Assembly: GCA_018657885.1 (NCBI GenBank) | Contig: JABHWG010000090.1 | Coordinates: 1-33,624 of the forward strand | Source: Pelagibacteraceae bacterium | GTDB lineage: Bacteria > Pseudomonadota > Alphaproteobacteria > HIMB59 > GCA-002718135 | Direction: 5' to 3' | DNA length: 33,624 nucleotides | Shown here: one piece after another, positions 25,884 to 33,624 of the stretch | Position numbering within the stretch: position 1 is the stretch's first letter | Layout of the letters: every line of letters begins with the position of its first letter | Translations under genes and position numbers: made by a program | The notes under the pieces: model-generated | What the model was told of the DNA's origin: nothing | Database searches by the model: none | What the model saw: the letters and a program-made list of their open reading frames with translations, nothing else

Positions 25884-27288
25884 ATTTATAACTCACACCA
25901 CTTAAGGATAATTGATGTTCAATTATTTCTATTAGTTTCAGTAAACCATTTTCTGAAGTTGACTCAGCTCGACATGTAAGTTGGTTTTGGGTATTACTAG
26001 CTCTCATTAAGAACCAACCTTCATCATTTTCAACTCGCACACCATCAATATCTATTATTCTCTCATCAGAGTTTTTTAATCTTTCTTTAACTTCATCGAT
26101 AATAGTAAATTTCCTAGACTCATCGACATCAAAACGAGTTTCTGGAGTGGAAAATGTCTTAGGATAAACTTCCATCAATTCACTGAGTGATTTATGTTGA
26201 TTGGCTAAAATTCGTAAAAGTCTTAAGCCAACATACATAGCATCATCATATCCATAAAAATCATCGCCATAACAAACATGCCCACTCATTTCACCTGATA
26301 GTGGAGAGCTTAATTCTTTCATTTTTTCTTTTATTGGAGAGTGACCTGTTCTTGACATTATTGGATCACAATTTATTTTTTTTGCCTCATCAAAAAAAAC
26401 TTTACTACACTTAACGTCCATGATTATTTTTGGATTATCATATAATGCAGTAATTTCAGAACAAAGTAAAAGCATGTATTGATCAGCCCAAACTATATTA
26501 CCTAAATTATCTATAACTCCCAAACGATCACCATCGCCATCGAAGGCCAATCCAATATCACAATTATTTTTTTTAACAGCATCTATTAACTGAACCATGT
26601 TTTTAGGAACTGTTGGGTCCGGATGATGGTTTGGAAAATTTCCATCAACTATTTCATTAATAATAATATTTTTAGAATTAAATAATTTTTCAGCAATCTC
26701 TCGAGTAACTTTTCCCATAGCACCATTACCAGGGTCCCAAGCAATCTTAAGCTCTCTATTAAGATTTATATTTAGAAGATTTCTTTCTATATATTCTTTA
26801 GTGATATCTTGATTATGAATCTCACCCATTGTTAATTCTAATTTATTTTCATCAAGTAACTTTTGGAGACTTTGGATATCCTTCGCAAAAAATGAGTGCT
26901 TATTTAAAACCATTTTAAATCCATTATATTCTGATGGATTATGGGATCCTGTTACCATTATTACTGCATCAGCATTTAAATGATAATGTGCAAAATAAGT
27001 CATTGGCGTTGGGCCCATACCAATATTTATAACTTTTGCCCCTGAGTCTCTTAATCCTTCACAAAGTGCTTTATGCAAAACAGGTGATGTTAGTCTTCCA
27101 TCATAACCAGTAGCTATTATATTAGAAGTTAATTTTTTTTTGACTATGAAACCAAAAGTTCTACCTATTGTGTAAGCAGTATTCTCATTGATATTGTCAC
27201 CCACAATACCCCGTATGTCATATTCACGAAGAACTTCTTTATCAAAATTTTCAATTTTATAATTATTTACCTGTACCATAATACTCAA
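25873..27288 (-). CDS. phosphomannomutase/phosphoglucomutase
   Basis: LREYDIRGIVGDNI, VMVTGSHNPSEYNGFKM (active Ser loop), LAFDGDGDRLGVID (metal loop), SGEMSGHVCYGDDFYGYDDA. Confidence 0.95.
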   Translation of the reverse strand: MSIMVQVNNYKIENFDKEVLREYDIRGIVGDNINENTAYTIGRTFGFIVKKKLTSNIIATGYDGRLTSPVLHKALCEGLRDSGAKVINIGMGPTPMTYFAHYHLNADAVIMVTGSHNPSEYNGFKMVLNKHSFFAKDIQSLQKLLDENKLELTMGEIHNQDITKEYIERNLLNINLNRELKIAWDPGNGAMGKVTREIAEKLFNSKNIIINEIVDGNFPNHHPDPTVPKNMVQLIDAVKKNNCDIGLAFDGDGDRLGVIDNLGNIVWADQYMLLLCSEITALYDNPKIIMDVKCSKVFFDEAKKINCDPIMSRTGHSPIKEKMKELSSPLSGEMSGHVCYGDDFYGYDDAMYVGLRLLRILANQHKSLSELMEVYPKTFSTPETRFDVDESRKFTIIDEVKERLKNSDERIIDIDGVRVENDEGWFLMRASNTQNQLTCRAESTSENGLLKLIEIIEHQLSLSGVSYKFTI

Positions 27289-28564
27289 AACCTAGTTCAA
27301 TAAAATCTTTTGCATTGTATATATTTCTTAAATCGAAAATTACTAGATTTTTTGTATTCTCTTTGATTTTGTTAAAATCAAGAGCGCGAAACTCATTCCA
27401 TTCTGTGCCAATAATAATTGCTTTTGTATTTTTACATGCCTCATAAGCATCTTTACATAAAATAAATTCATTATTTTCTAATTTAGCATTCTTCATTGCT
27501 TCAGGATCATACGACTTAATGTTAATGCCTTGGTCTGATAGTAATTTTGAAATTTTAAGTGATGTAGAATTCCTAACGTCATCAGTATTAGGCTTAAAAC
27601 TTAATCCAAGCAAAGTGACAGTATCACCTTTTTTTAATTTAGATTTTTTAACTATCTTATCTGTTAATAACTGTACTCGATTTTCATTAAAGCTATCTAC
27701 AGCTGACAAAATTGATAAATCAGTACCATTCTTTTCTCCTGTAGAAATAAAAGCTTTAACGTCTTTAGGAAAACAAGAGCCCCCATATCCAGGGCCTGCA
27801 TGTAGAAATTTACTTCCTATCCTTTTATCAATTCCCATCCCTCTTGCTACATCTTGAACATCAGCACCAACTGACTCACAAAGATCAGCTACTTGATTAA
27901 TAAATGAGATTTTTGTCGCTAAAAAACTATTTGATGCATATTTAATAATTTCAGAAGACTCAATAGATACAGAAATTATAGGTGTCTCAAGCAAATATAA
28001 TGGCCTATATAGTTCTCTCATTATGTCCGCTGATTTATTATTTTCACTACCTATAACCACTCGATCAGGTCTCATAAAGTCGCTTATTGCAGAACCTTCT
28101 CGTAAAAATTCAGGATTGGAGACAACATCAAAATTTTCTTTATTAATTTTTTTTAAGATGATTTTTTTAACTTCTTTCGTTGTTCCAACGGGTACTGTAG
28201 ACTTAGTTACAATAATACAATATTTACTAATATGCTCACTTATCTCTTCAGCAACATTCCATACATAAGATAAATCAGCCTCACCATCTAATCTTTTTGA
28301 TGGCGTCCCCACTGTAATAAAGATGATATCTGAATCTTTAACTGACTCGGCTAATGAATTAGAAAAAGTAAGAAGTTTTGTTTTATTCAGATGTTTATCA
28401 AGTAAATCTTCTATACCCGGCTCATAAAAAGGACATTTAGAATCATTGAGTTCATTTACTCGATTTGAATCCTTGTCCACACAAACAGTCTGATAACCAA
28501 ATTCAGCAAAACAAGCCCCAGTAATTAAACCAACGTAACCAGTACCCATTATTGCTAATTTCAT
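27263..28564 (-). CDS. ugd: UDP-glucose 6-dehydrogenase
   Basis: MKLAIMGTGYVGLITGACFAEFGYQTVCVDKD; NPEFLREGSAISDFMRPDRVVIG; GPGYGGSCFPKDVKAF. Confidence 0.95.
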   Translation of the reverse strand: MKLAIMGTGYVGLITGACFAEFGYQTVCVDKDSNRVNELNDSKCPFYEPGIEDLLDKHLNKTKLLTFSNSLAESVKDSDIIFITVGTPSKRLDGEADLSYVWNVAEEISEHISKYCIIVTKSTVPVGTTKEVKKIILKKINKENFDVVSNPEFLREGSAISDFMRPDRVVIGSENNKSADIMRELYRPLYLLETPIISVSIESSEIIKYASNSFLATKISFINQVADLCESVGADVQDVARGMGIDKRIGSKFLHAGPGYGGSCFPKDVKAFISTGEKNGTDLSILSAVDSFNENRVQLLTDKIVKKSKLKKGDTVTLLGLSFKPNTDDVRNSTSLKISKLLSDQGINIKSYDPEAMKNAKLENNEFILCKDAYEACKNTKAIIIGTEWNEFRALDFNKIKENTKNLVIFDLRNIYNAKDFIELGFEYYGTGK

Positions 28565-28748
28565 ATTTCTTCTAATATCTAATAATTTAAAAAATTAAAG
28601 AAATATGATTTAAAATGAATATATTTGGAGTTTATTTCTTTATTTTAAGATCATTTTTAATTAATATTTATCTATTAAAAATAGTTATATTTTTAAAACA
28701 AATAATAATAGAATTAATAGTGGAGATAATCAAAGGATAAAGCAAAAT

Positions 28749-29528
28749 ATGACAAAAGTACTAATATGGAATGAATTCCTGCATGAGGTTGAAAATAATG
28801 ATGTTAAATCTATTTATCCTAATGGAATCCATTATTGTATAAAAGAATTTTTATCTAATGATAAGTCTCTTAAAATTGAGACAGCTACTCTTAGAGAGAA
28901 AAACAATGGTATAACAGAAGAGAGACTTAAAGATTGTAATGTTCTAATTTGGTGGGGACATAAAGCTCATAATGAAGTACTGCAAGAAACAGTTAATCTA
29001 GTTCAAAGAAGAGTATTGGAAGGTATGGGTTTAATTGTATTACACTCTGGTCATCACTCTAAAGTTTTCAAACAACTGATGGGAACAAACTGTAACTTAA
29101 CTTGGAGAGAGTATGGTGAAAAAGAAAGGGTATGGATTTGCAATCCAGGTCATCCTATATGTGAAGGATTAAATCCTTATTTTGAATTAGAAATGGAAGA
29201 AATGTACGGTGAACCTTTTCAAGTCCCGTCCCCAGATGAAACTATATTTACCAGTTGGTTTGAAGGAGGAGAAACATTTAGATCTGGTCTACTTTATAAA
29301 AGAGGAAATGGACAAATTTTTTATTTTCGCCCAGGTCATGAAGCTTATCCGACATATCATGATCAAAACATTCAAAAAATTATTTTAAATGCCGTTCATT
29401 ATGTAAAAGAAGTATCAAAAAATATATGGAAAGATAATCATTCCCCTACACCAACAAGTAATAGACCTAATCCCATTGAGAATATCTCTAAAAAAGGTTT
29501 CTCAGTAGGTCATCCTACAAAAAAATAG
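28749..29528 (+). CDS. ThuA-like domain protein (trehalose-utilization family)
   Basis: VLIWWGHKAHNEVLQETVNLVQRRVLEGMGLIVLHSGHHSKVFKQLMGT; GNGQIFYFRPGHEAYPTYHDQNIQKIILNAVHYV. Confidence 0.92.
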   Translation: MTKVLIWNEFLHEVENNDVKSIYPNGIHYCIKEFLSNDKSLKIETATLREKNNGITEERLKDCNVLIWWGHKAHNEVLQETVNLVQRRVLEGMGLIVLHSGHHSKVFKQLMGTNCNLTWREYGEKERVWICNPGHPICEGLNPYFELEMEEMYGEPFQVPSPDETIFTSWFEGGETFRSGLLYKRGNGQIFYFRPGHEAYPTYHDQNIQKIILNAVHYVKEVSKNIWKDNHSPTPTSNRPNPIENISKKGFSVGHPTKK

Positions 29529-29533
29529 TAAAA

Positions 29534-30589
29534 ATGAAAATAGGAATTATTGGTACAGGAAATATTTCTCATAAGCACTTTAAAGAGTTTTCTAAAATTG
29601 AAGGAGTTAAAATAGAATCAGTATGTGATGTAAATAATGAGAATTTAAATTTATTTATTAGTAAGTTTGGGAAACATATTAGATGTTATTCTTCTGCTGA
29701 TGAAATGTTAGAAAATGAAAAAAATTTTGATGGAATAAGCAATGCAACTCCTGATAAATTTCACAAAGAAGTTTCTCTTAAAGTTCTAAATAGACAATTA
29801 AATATTTTCTCAGAAAAACCTCTGGCAGAAAATTATCAAGATGCAAAAATTTTAGCTGATGCAGCTAATAAGTATAATGTTATCAATATGGTAAATTTTA
29901 CTTACAGAGAATCTAGCGCTTATCAAAAACTTGTTGAAATACTGAAATCACATCAATTAGGAGATGTGAGACATGTTAGTGCTAACTACTATCAATCTTG
30001 GTTAACTAGTAATATTTGGGGTAAGTGGAGAGAGGAAGATAGATGGTTATGGAGATTATCTAAAGAACATGGGAGTAACGGAGCTTTGGGAGACACAGGG
30101 GTGCATATTTTTGATTTTACCGTCAACGCAGTTGGTGACATTAAAGAGCTTTGTGCTGATTTAAAAACATTTAAAGAAAAAGGCACTAAAATTGGAAAAT
30201 ACACTCTAGATGCAAATGATGGATTTACCTCAATGATTAGATTTGAAAATGGCGCTATTGGAACAGTAACGAATACTCGATACGCTACTGGCTATGCAAA
30301 TACACTTATTTTAGAGGTCTTTTGTGAAAAAGGAGCCGTCAAAGTGGAGCTGGATGAACAAAGAAATAAATGGTCTACCTTAAATATATGTGAAGGAGAT
30401 AATATACATTCTATAAAATGGGAGAAAATTGAATGTGATCAAACACCTTCAAATTTTGAACGTTTTATTAGTTCCATCAGGAAAAACTCTAATGATCAAC
30501 CAAATTTTACTCAAGGTGCAAAAATTCAAAAAATCTTGGATATGTGCATAAAAAGTAATGACATTAATCAATGGGTTGATATAAAATAA
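29534..30589 (+). CDS. Gfo/Idh/MocA family oxidoreductase
   Basis: MKIGIIGTGNISHKHFKEFSKIEGVKIESVCDVN; NIFSEKPLAENYQDAKILADAA. Confidence 0.94.
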   Translation: MKIGIIGTGNISHKHFKEFSKIEGVKIESVCDVNNENLNLFISKFGKHIRCYSSADEMLENEKNFDGISNATPDKFHKEVSLKVLNRQLNIFSEKPLAENYQDAKILADAANKYNVINMVNFTYRESSAYQKLVEILKSHQLGDVRHVSANYYQSWLTSNIWGKWREEDRWLWRLSKEHGSNGALGDTGVHIFDFTVNAVGDIKELCADLKTFKEKGTKIGKYTLDANDGFTSMIRFENGAIGTVTNTRYATGYANTLILEVFCEKGAVKVELDEQRNKWSTLNICEGDNIHSIKWEKIECDQTPSNFERFISSIRKNSNDQPNFTQGAKIQKILDMCIKSNDINQWVDIK

Positions 30590-30653
30590 TAACAATTTAT
30601 TAAATTACATCAGGTAATTTAAACACTTGAAAGATCGCTCAAAGGAGGATGAA

Positions 30654-31733
30654 GTGGCTGATATTAAAATAGATACAGTTAATAAATACTATGGGGATGT
30701 TCACGTTATTAAGGACGTATCGCTAGATATTAAAAGTCAATCTTTTACCGTTTTAGTTGGACCATCAGGTTGCGGTAAATCAACAATGCTAAGAATGATT
30801 GCAGGATTAGAGGATATACATTCAGGAACAATCTCAATTGATGGACAAGTTGTAAATGACCTCCCACCAAAACAAAGAAATATAGCAATGGTTTTCCAAT
30901 CATATGCTTTGTATCCGCATATGACAGTTTTTGACAATATGGCTTTTGGTTTAAAATTAGAAAAAAGATCAAAAGATGAAATTAATGAACGCGTCCAAGA
31001 GGCAGCAAGAATTCTTCAAATAGAAGATTATCTGCATAGAAAACCTAAACAATTATCTGGCGGACAAAGACAAAGGGTTGCTATTGGAAGAGCTATTACG
31101 CGTAAACCAAAAGTTTTCTTATTTGATGAACCTTTATCAAACCTTGATGCAGCTCTTCGTGTTCAAATGCGTGTTGAGTTAGCAAAATTACATGATCAGC
31201 TTAATGCTACAATGATTTATGTTACCCATGATCAAACTGAAGCAATGACTTTAGCTAATGATATTGTTGTTCTTGATGAGGGAATTGTGTCTCAGAATGG
31301 CTCACCAATGGATCTTTATAAAAATCCTAACAATCTTTTTGTTGGTGGTTTTATTGGGTCACCTAAAATGAATTTTATCTCAAGTAAAATATTAAGTAAA
31401 AGTAATGAAAGTACTGAAGTTGATTTAATGGGTGGCTCTAAAATAATCGTCCCTAAAACTTCTGCCTCTGCTTCAGAGGGAGACTCCGTAGAACTAGGCA
31501 TTAGACCTGAACATTTAACTGTAAATGCTGATGGTGATGGTAGCTGGGAGAGCAAGGTATTTGTTGTAGAAAAACTTGGTTCTGGAACATATTTATATTT
31601 AGAAAAAGAAGGCGAGCCTCTAGTTGTTGAAACTGAAGGGGACTCAAATGTAAAAGTCGGCGATATTGTCAAAGTAGGCTTTGATGCATCTCGTTGCCAC
31701 TTATTTGATAGTTCTAAACAGGCTTTTAAATAA
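30654..31733 (+). CDS. ugpC: sugar ABC transporter ATP-binding protein, UgpC/MsmK type
   Basis: GPSGCGKSTMLRMIAGLE, LSGGQRQRVAIGRAITRKPKVFLFDEPLSNLDAALR, C-terminal TOBE-like domain. GTG at 30654 preceded at 5-nt spacing by AGGAGG (30643-30648) is a better start than TTG at 30627. Confidence 0.92.
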   Translation: MADIKIDTVNKYYGDVHVIKDVSLDIKSQSFTVLVGPSGCGKSTMLRMIAGLEDIHSGTISIDGQVVNDLPPKQRNIAMVFQSYALYPHMTVFDNMAFGLKLEKRSKDEINERVQEAARILQIEDYLHRKPKQLSGGQRQRVAIGRAITRKPKVFLFDEPLSNLDAALRVQMRVELAKLHDQLNATMIYVTHDQTEAMTLANDIVVLDEGIVSQNGSPMDLYKNPNNLFVGGFIGSPKMNFISSKILSKSNESTEVDLMGGSKIIVPKTSASASEGDSVELGIRPEHLTVNADGDGSWESKVFVVEKLGSGTYLYLEKEGEPLVVETEGDSNVKVGDIVKVGFDASRCHLFDSSKQAFK

Positions 31734-31746
31734 TAGAATCGTATTA

Positions 31747-31775
31747 TTAAATGCCCCTTAATTTGGGGCATTTAA
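31747..31775 (+). terminator. stem-loop terminator after ugpC
   Basis: Perfect 11-bp stem TTAAATGCCCC-TTAATTT-GGGGCATTTAA, 14 nt past the ugpC stop; downstream U-tract is weak. Confidence 0.7.
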
Positions 31776-31829
31776 ATAGTTTTAGTAATTAATTAGCCAC
31801 ATCTTCCTAAAATAATTTATTATATAACC

Positions 31830-31907
31830 AGAGCAGAGGGTTTCATATTATTTCCTCCTAATAAGAAGTATTCCTCTTGTAAACTTCTCTGCTCTCATAA
31901 AGAGAAG
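31830..31907 (-). other. structured intergenic region with mutually exclusive hairpins, a Shine-Dalgarno and an 8-codon ORF
   Basis: AGAGCAGAG (31830-31838) pairs with CTCTGCTCT (31887-31895); CTTCTCT (31884-31890) alternatively pairs with AGAGAAG (31901-31907). Minus strand AGGAGG (31854-31859) 7 nt before ATG AAA CCC TCT GCT CTG GTT ATA TAA (31846-31820). Confidence 0.5.
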
Positions 31908-31928
31908 GTCGTGCAAGGGGATTGTTTT

Positions 31929-33080
31929 TTATAAATTTTTAGAATGCGTCCAATTTTTTGTGTTATGAGTAGGCAAATGAGGATTAAGTACCTCCATCAC
32001 TTTTTCTGATAATTTTCTGTAAGTAGTAAGCTTACCTCCATAAATATTAAGTAATGGAGAGTTTTTATTTTGAATATTTAAATCAAATACATAGTCTCTA
32101 GTAACTTTTGAAGCTTCATTATAATCCTCAATCAAGGGTCTTATTCCTGAATAAGTTTCGACAATATCTTCATTAGAAATTTGCTTTACAAAGTGATTAT
32201 TAATAGTGTTTATCAAATATATTTTTTCTTCATCTGAAATTGAAGGATTGTCTGCTGTTTTAACTTCTACTTCAGTTGTTCCAATAAGAGAATATTTTTT
32301 TTTATAAGGTATGACAAATACAATTCTATTATCCTCATTTTGTAAGGTAAAAGCTATCTCTTCATCATATAATTTTTTAGTGATTATATGACTTCCTCTT
32401 ACTAATCTTATAGATTTGTTAGTATTAGTTTTAATAACATTGTTGACTACTTCATTAATCCAAGGGCCCGCTGCATTAATTAGTATTTTCGATTTTATTA
32501 TTTCATTATTATCAAGTGTAATTTCCCAACCATCATCAATTCTATTTGCATTAATAACTTTTCTATCCTCAACAATAGTTGCTCCTAATTTTTTTGCATC
32601 ATCAATATTCATTTCCACTAATTTTTTATCATCAACCTGAACATCATAATATTGAAATCCAACTGAAAACTTTTGATTTAAAATTTTAGAGTATTTTTTA
32701 TTTAAATTAATTTTTGATGATTTAGGTATTTTTGTATTGCCACCAAGATGATCATATAGAAATAATCCCAATCTTATTAATAATTTAGATCTTAATTTTT
32801 TTGTGTAGGGAATTATAAAGGGTAAAGGTTTTGTTATAGTTGGCGCAATGTTAGTAATAACCTCTCTTTCCTTTAATGACTCTCTTACTAGTTTAAATTC
32901 ATAATTTTCGAGATATCTTAAGCCTCCATGAATTAATTTAGAAGACCACGAAGAAGTAGCCGATCCAACCTTTCCTTTATCTGCAAGATAAACTTTGAGT
33001 CCTCTTCCGCTAGCATCTCTTGCTATCCCGGCTCCATTAATTCCACCGCCAATTATAAACAAGTCAAAATAATTATTCAT
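31929..33080 (-). CDS. glpD: glycerol-3-phosphate dehydrogenase, FAD-dependent (GlpD-like), short form lacking the usual C-terminal domain
   Basis: DLFIIGGGINGAGIARDASGRGLKVYLADKGKVGSATSSWSSKLIHGGLRYLENYEFKLV; RLVRGSHIITKKLYDEEIAFTLQNEDNRIVFVIPYKKKYSLIGTTEVE; IYGGKLTTYRKLSE; only 383 aa. Confidence 0.92.
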   Translation of the reverse strand: MNNYFDLFIIGGGINGAGIARDASGRGLKVYLADKGKVGSATSSWSSKLIHGGLRYLENYEFKLVRESLKEREVITNIAPTITKPLPFIIPYTKKLRSKLLIRLGLFLYDHLGGNTKIPKSSKINLNKKYSKILNQKFSVGFQYYDVQVDDKKLVEMNIDDAKKLGATIVEDRKVINANRIDDGWEITLDNNEIIKSKILINAAGPWINEVVNNVIKTNTNKSIRLVRGSHIITKKLYDEEIAFTLQNEDNRIVFVIPYKKKYSLIGTTEVEVKTADNPSISDEEKIYLINTINNHFVKQISNEDIVETYSGIRPLIEDYNEASKVTRDYVFDLNIQNKNSPLLNIYGGKLTTYRKLSEKVMEVLNPHLPTHNTKNWTHSKNL

Positions 33081-33084
33081 ATAT

Positions 33085-33624
33085 TTAATTTTTGTTACTT
33101 GAAATTATAATTTCAACATTATTTTTTTCACATATATTAATAATATTTTTATCTGGCATTTTATCTGTAACAAAAATATCTATGTCTCTTATACTTCCGG
33201 TAACATATGGTGCTTTTCGATCAAACTTATTTGCATCTGCTATTAATATTATACGTCTGCTTTGTTTATATATAGTTTTTGTAACCATTAATTCTTCATG
33301 ATCAAAATCTAAGAGCGTTCCTTCTTTATCAATTGCAGATATACCAACTATTGCATTATCAATTTTGAAATTACTAATAAAATCTGATGCTAATGAACCA
33401 ACTATAGCATTATCTGCGCTCCTTAATTTTCCTCCAGCCACCCAGACTTCACAATTTTTTGAATTGCCTGCTATATTAACAATATTAATATTATTTGTTA
33501 TTATTTTTAAACCTTGATGAGTGCTTAAAAGGCTCCTTGCTACTTGTTCAGTTGTTGTGCCAATATTTAATACAACAGATGAATTATCAGGTATTAAAGC
33601 AGATACTTTACTTGCAATAGCTAA
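33085..33624 (-). CDS. DeoR family transcriptional regulator (GlpR-like), partial (N-terminus beyond window)
   Basis: Manual extension beyond the tracked ORF: LAIASKVSALIPDNSSVVLNIGTTTEQVARSLLSTHQGLKIITNNINIVN...VWVAGGKLRSADNAIVG...; DeoR C-terminal sensor domain. Confidence 0.9.
   Translation of the reverse strand, partial: LAIASKVSALIPDNSSVVLNIGTTTEQVARSLLSTHQGLKIITNNINIVNIAGNSKNCEVWVAGGKLRSADNAIVGSLASDFISNFKIDNAIVGISAIDKEGTLLDFDHEELMVTKTIYKQSRRIILIADANKFDRKAPYVTGSIRDIDIFVTDKMPDKNIINICEKNNVEIIISSNKN

Noticed and set aside
28565-28748. AT-rich intergenic region between ugd and the ThuA-like gene with TAAAGAAATA/TATTTCTTTA inverted repeat
   Set aside because: Low-complexity AT-rich sequence where such weak repeats arise by chance; probably just divergent promoters.
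31316-31771. Minus-strand ORF 31316-31771 (151 aa)
   Set aside because: Antisense to the ugpC C-terminal domain; Ser/Pro/Thr-rich translation typical of an antisense shadow.
1-33624. CRISPR array, transposase, phage genes, restriction or anti-phage systems
   Set aside because: No regularly spaced repeats and no recognisable proteins of these classes in the ORF translations.

Overview
AT-rich, gene-dense window that looks like a streamlined marine alphaproteobacterium (my inference from composition, tight spacing and gene content; no taxonomy was run). From left to right it contains: (i) a sugar-uptake/catabolism locus on the minus strand (partial aldo/keto reductase, ADP-ribosylglycohydrolase-family protein with a C-terminal lectin-like region, two MalF/MalG-type permeases, a solute-binding protein and a GntR regulator), with a divergent HpcH/HpaI-type aldolase; (ii) an ABC-F ATPase (Uup-like) flanked by two very small membrane-protein ORFs missing from the supplied track; (iii) a compact four-gene overlapping minus-strand cassette: TTC38-like TPR protein, ~600-aa D-apionate-lactonase-like protein, Gfo/Idh/MocA oxidoreductase and RraA-like protein; (iv) an SNase-like nuclease, tRNA-Thr(GGT), and just downstream an untracked DUF4174-like secreted-protein gene broken by one in-frame TAG; (v) housekeeping genes (GST, pdxJ, LysE exporter, M19 dipeptidase, cyclophilin, RidA, FemAB/GNAT-like, clpA/clpS, D-Ala-D-Ala carboxypeptidase with SPOR-like tail, phosphomannomutase, UDP-glucose dehydrogenase); (vi) ThuA-like + Gfo/Idh + UgpC-type ABC ATPase; (vii) a short glpD-like gene, a partial DeoR regulator, and a structured intergenic region with a strong Shine-Dalgarno and an 8-codon ORF. 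The items most worth a second look are the four-gene lactonase/TPR cassette, the ARH-containing uptake locus with a matched pair of palindromic candidate operators, the TAG-interrupted DUF4174-like gene abutting the tRNA, and the structured region after the short glpD. No CRISPR array, transposase or rRNA was seen.
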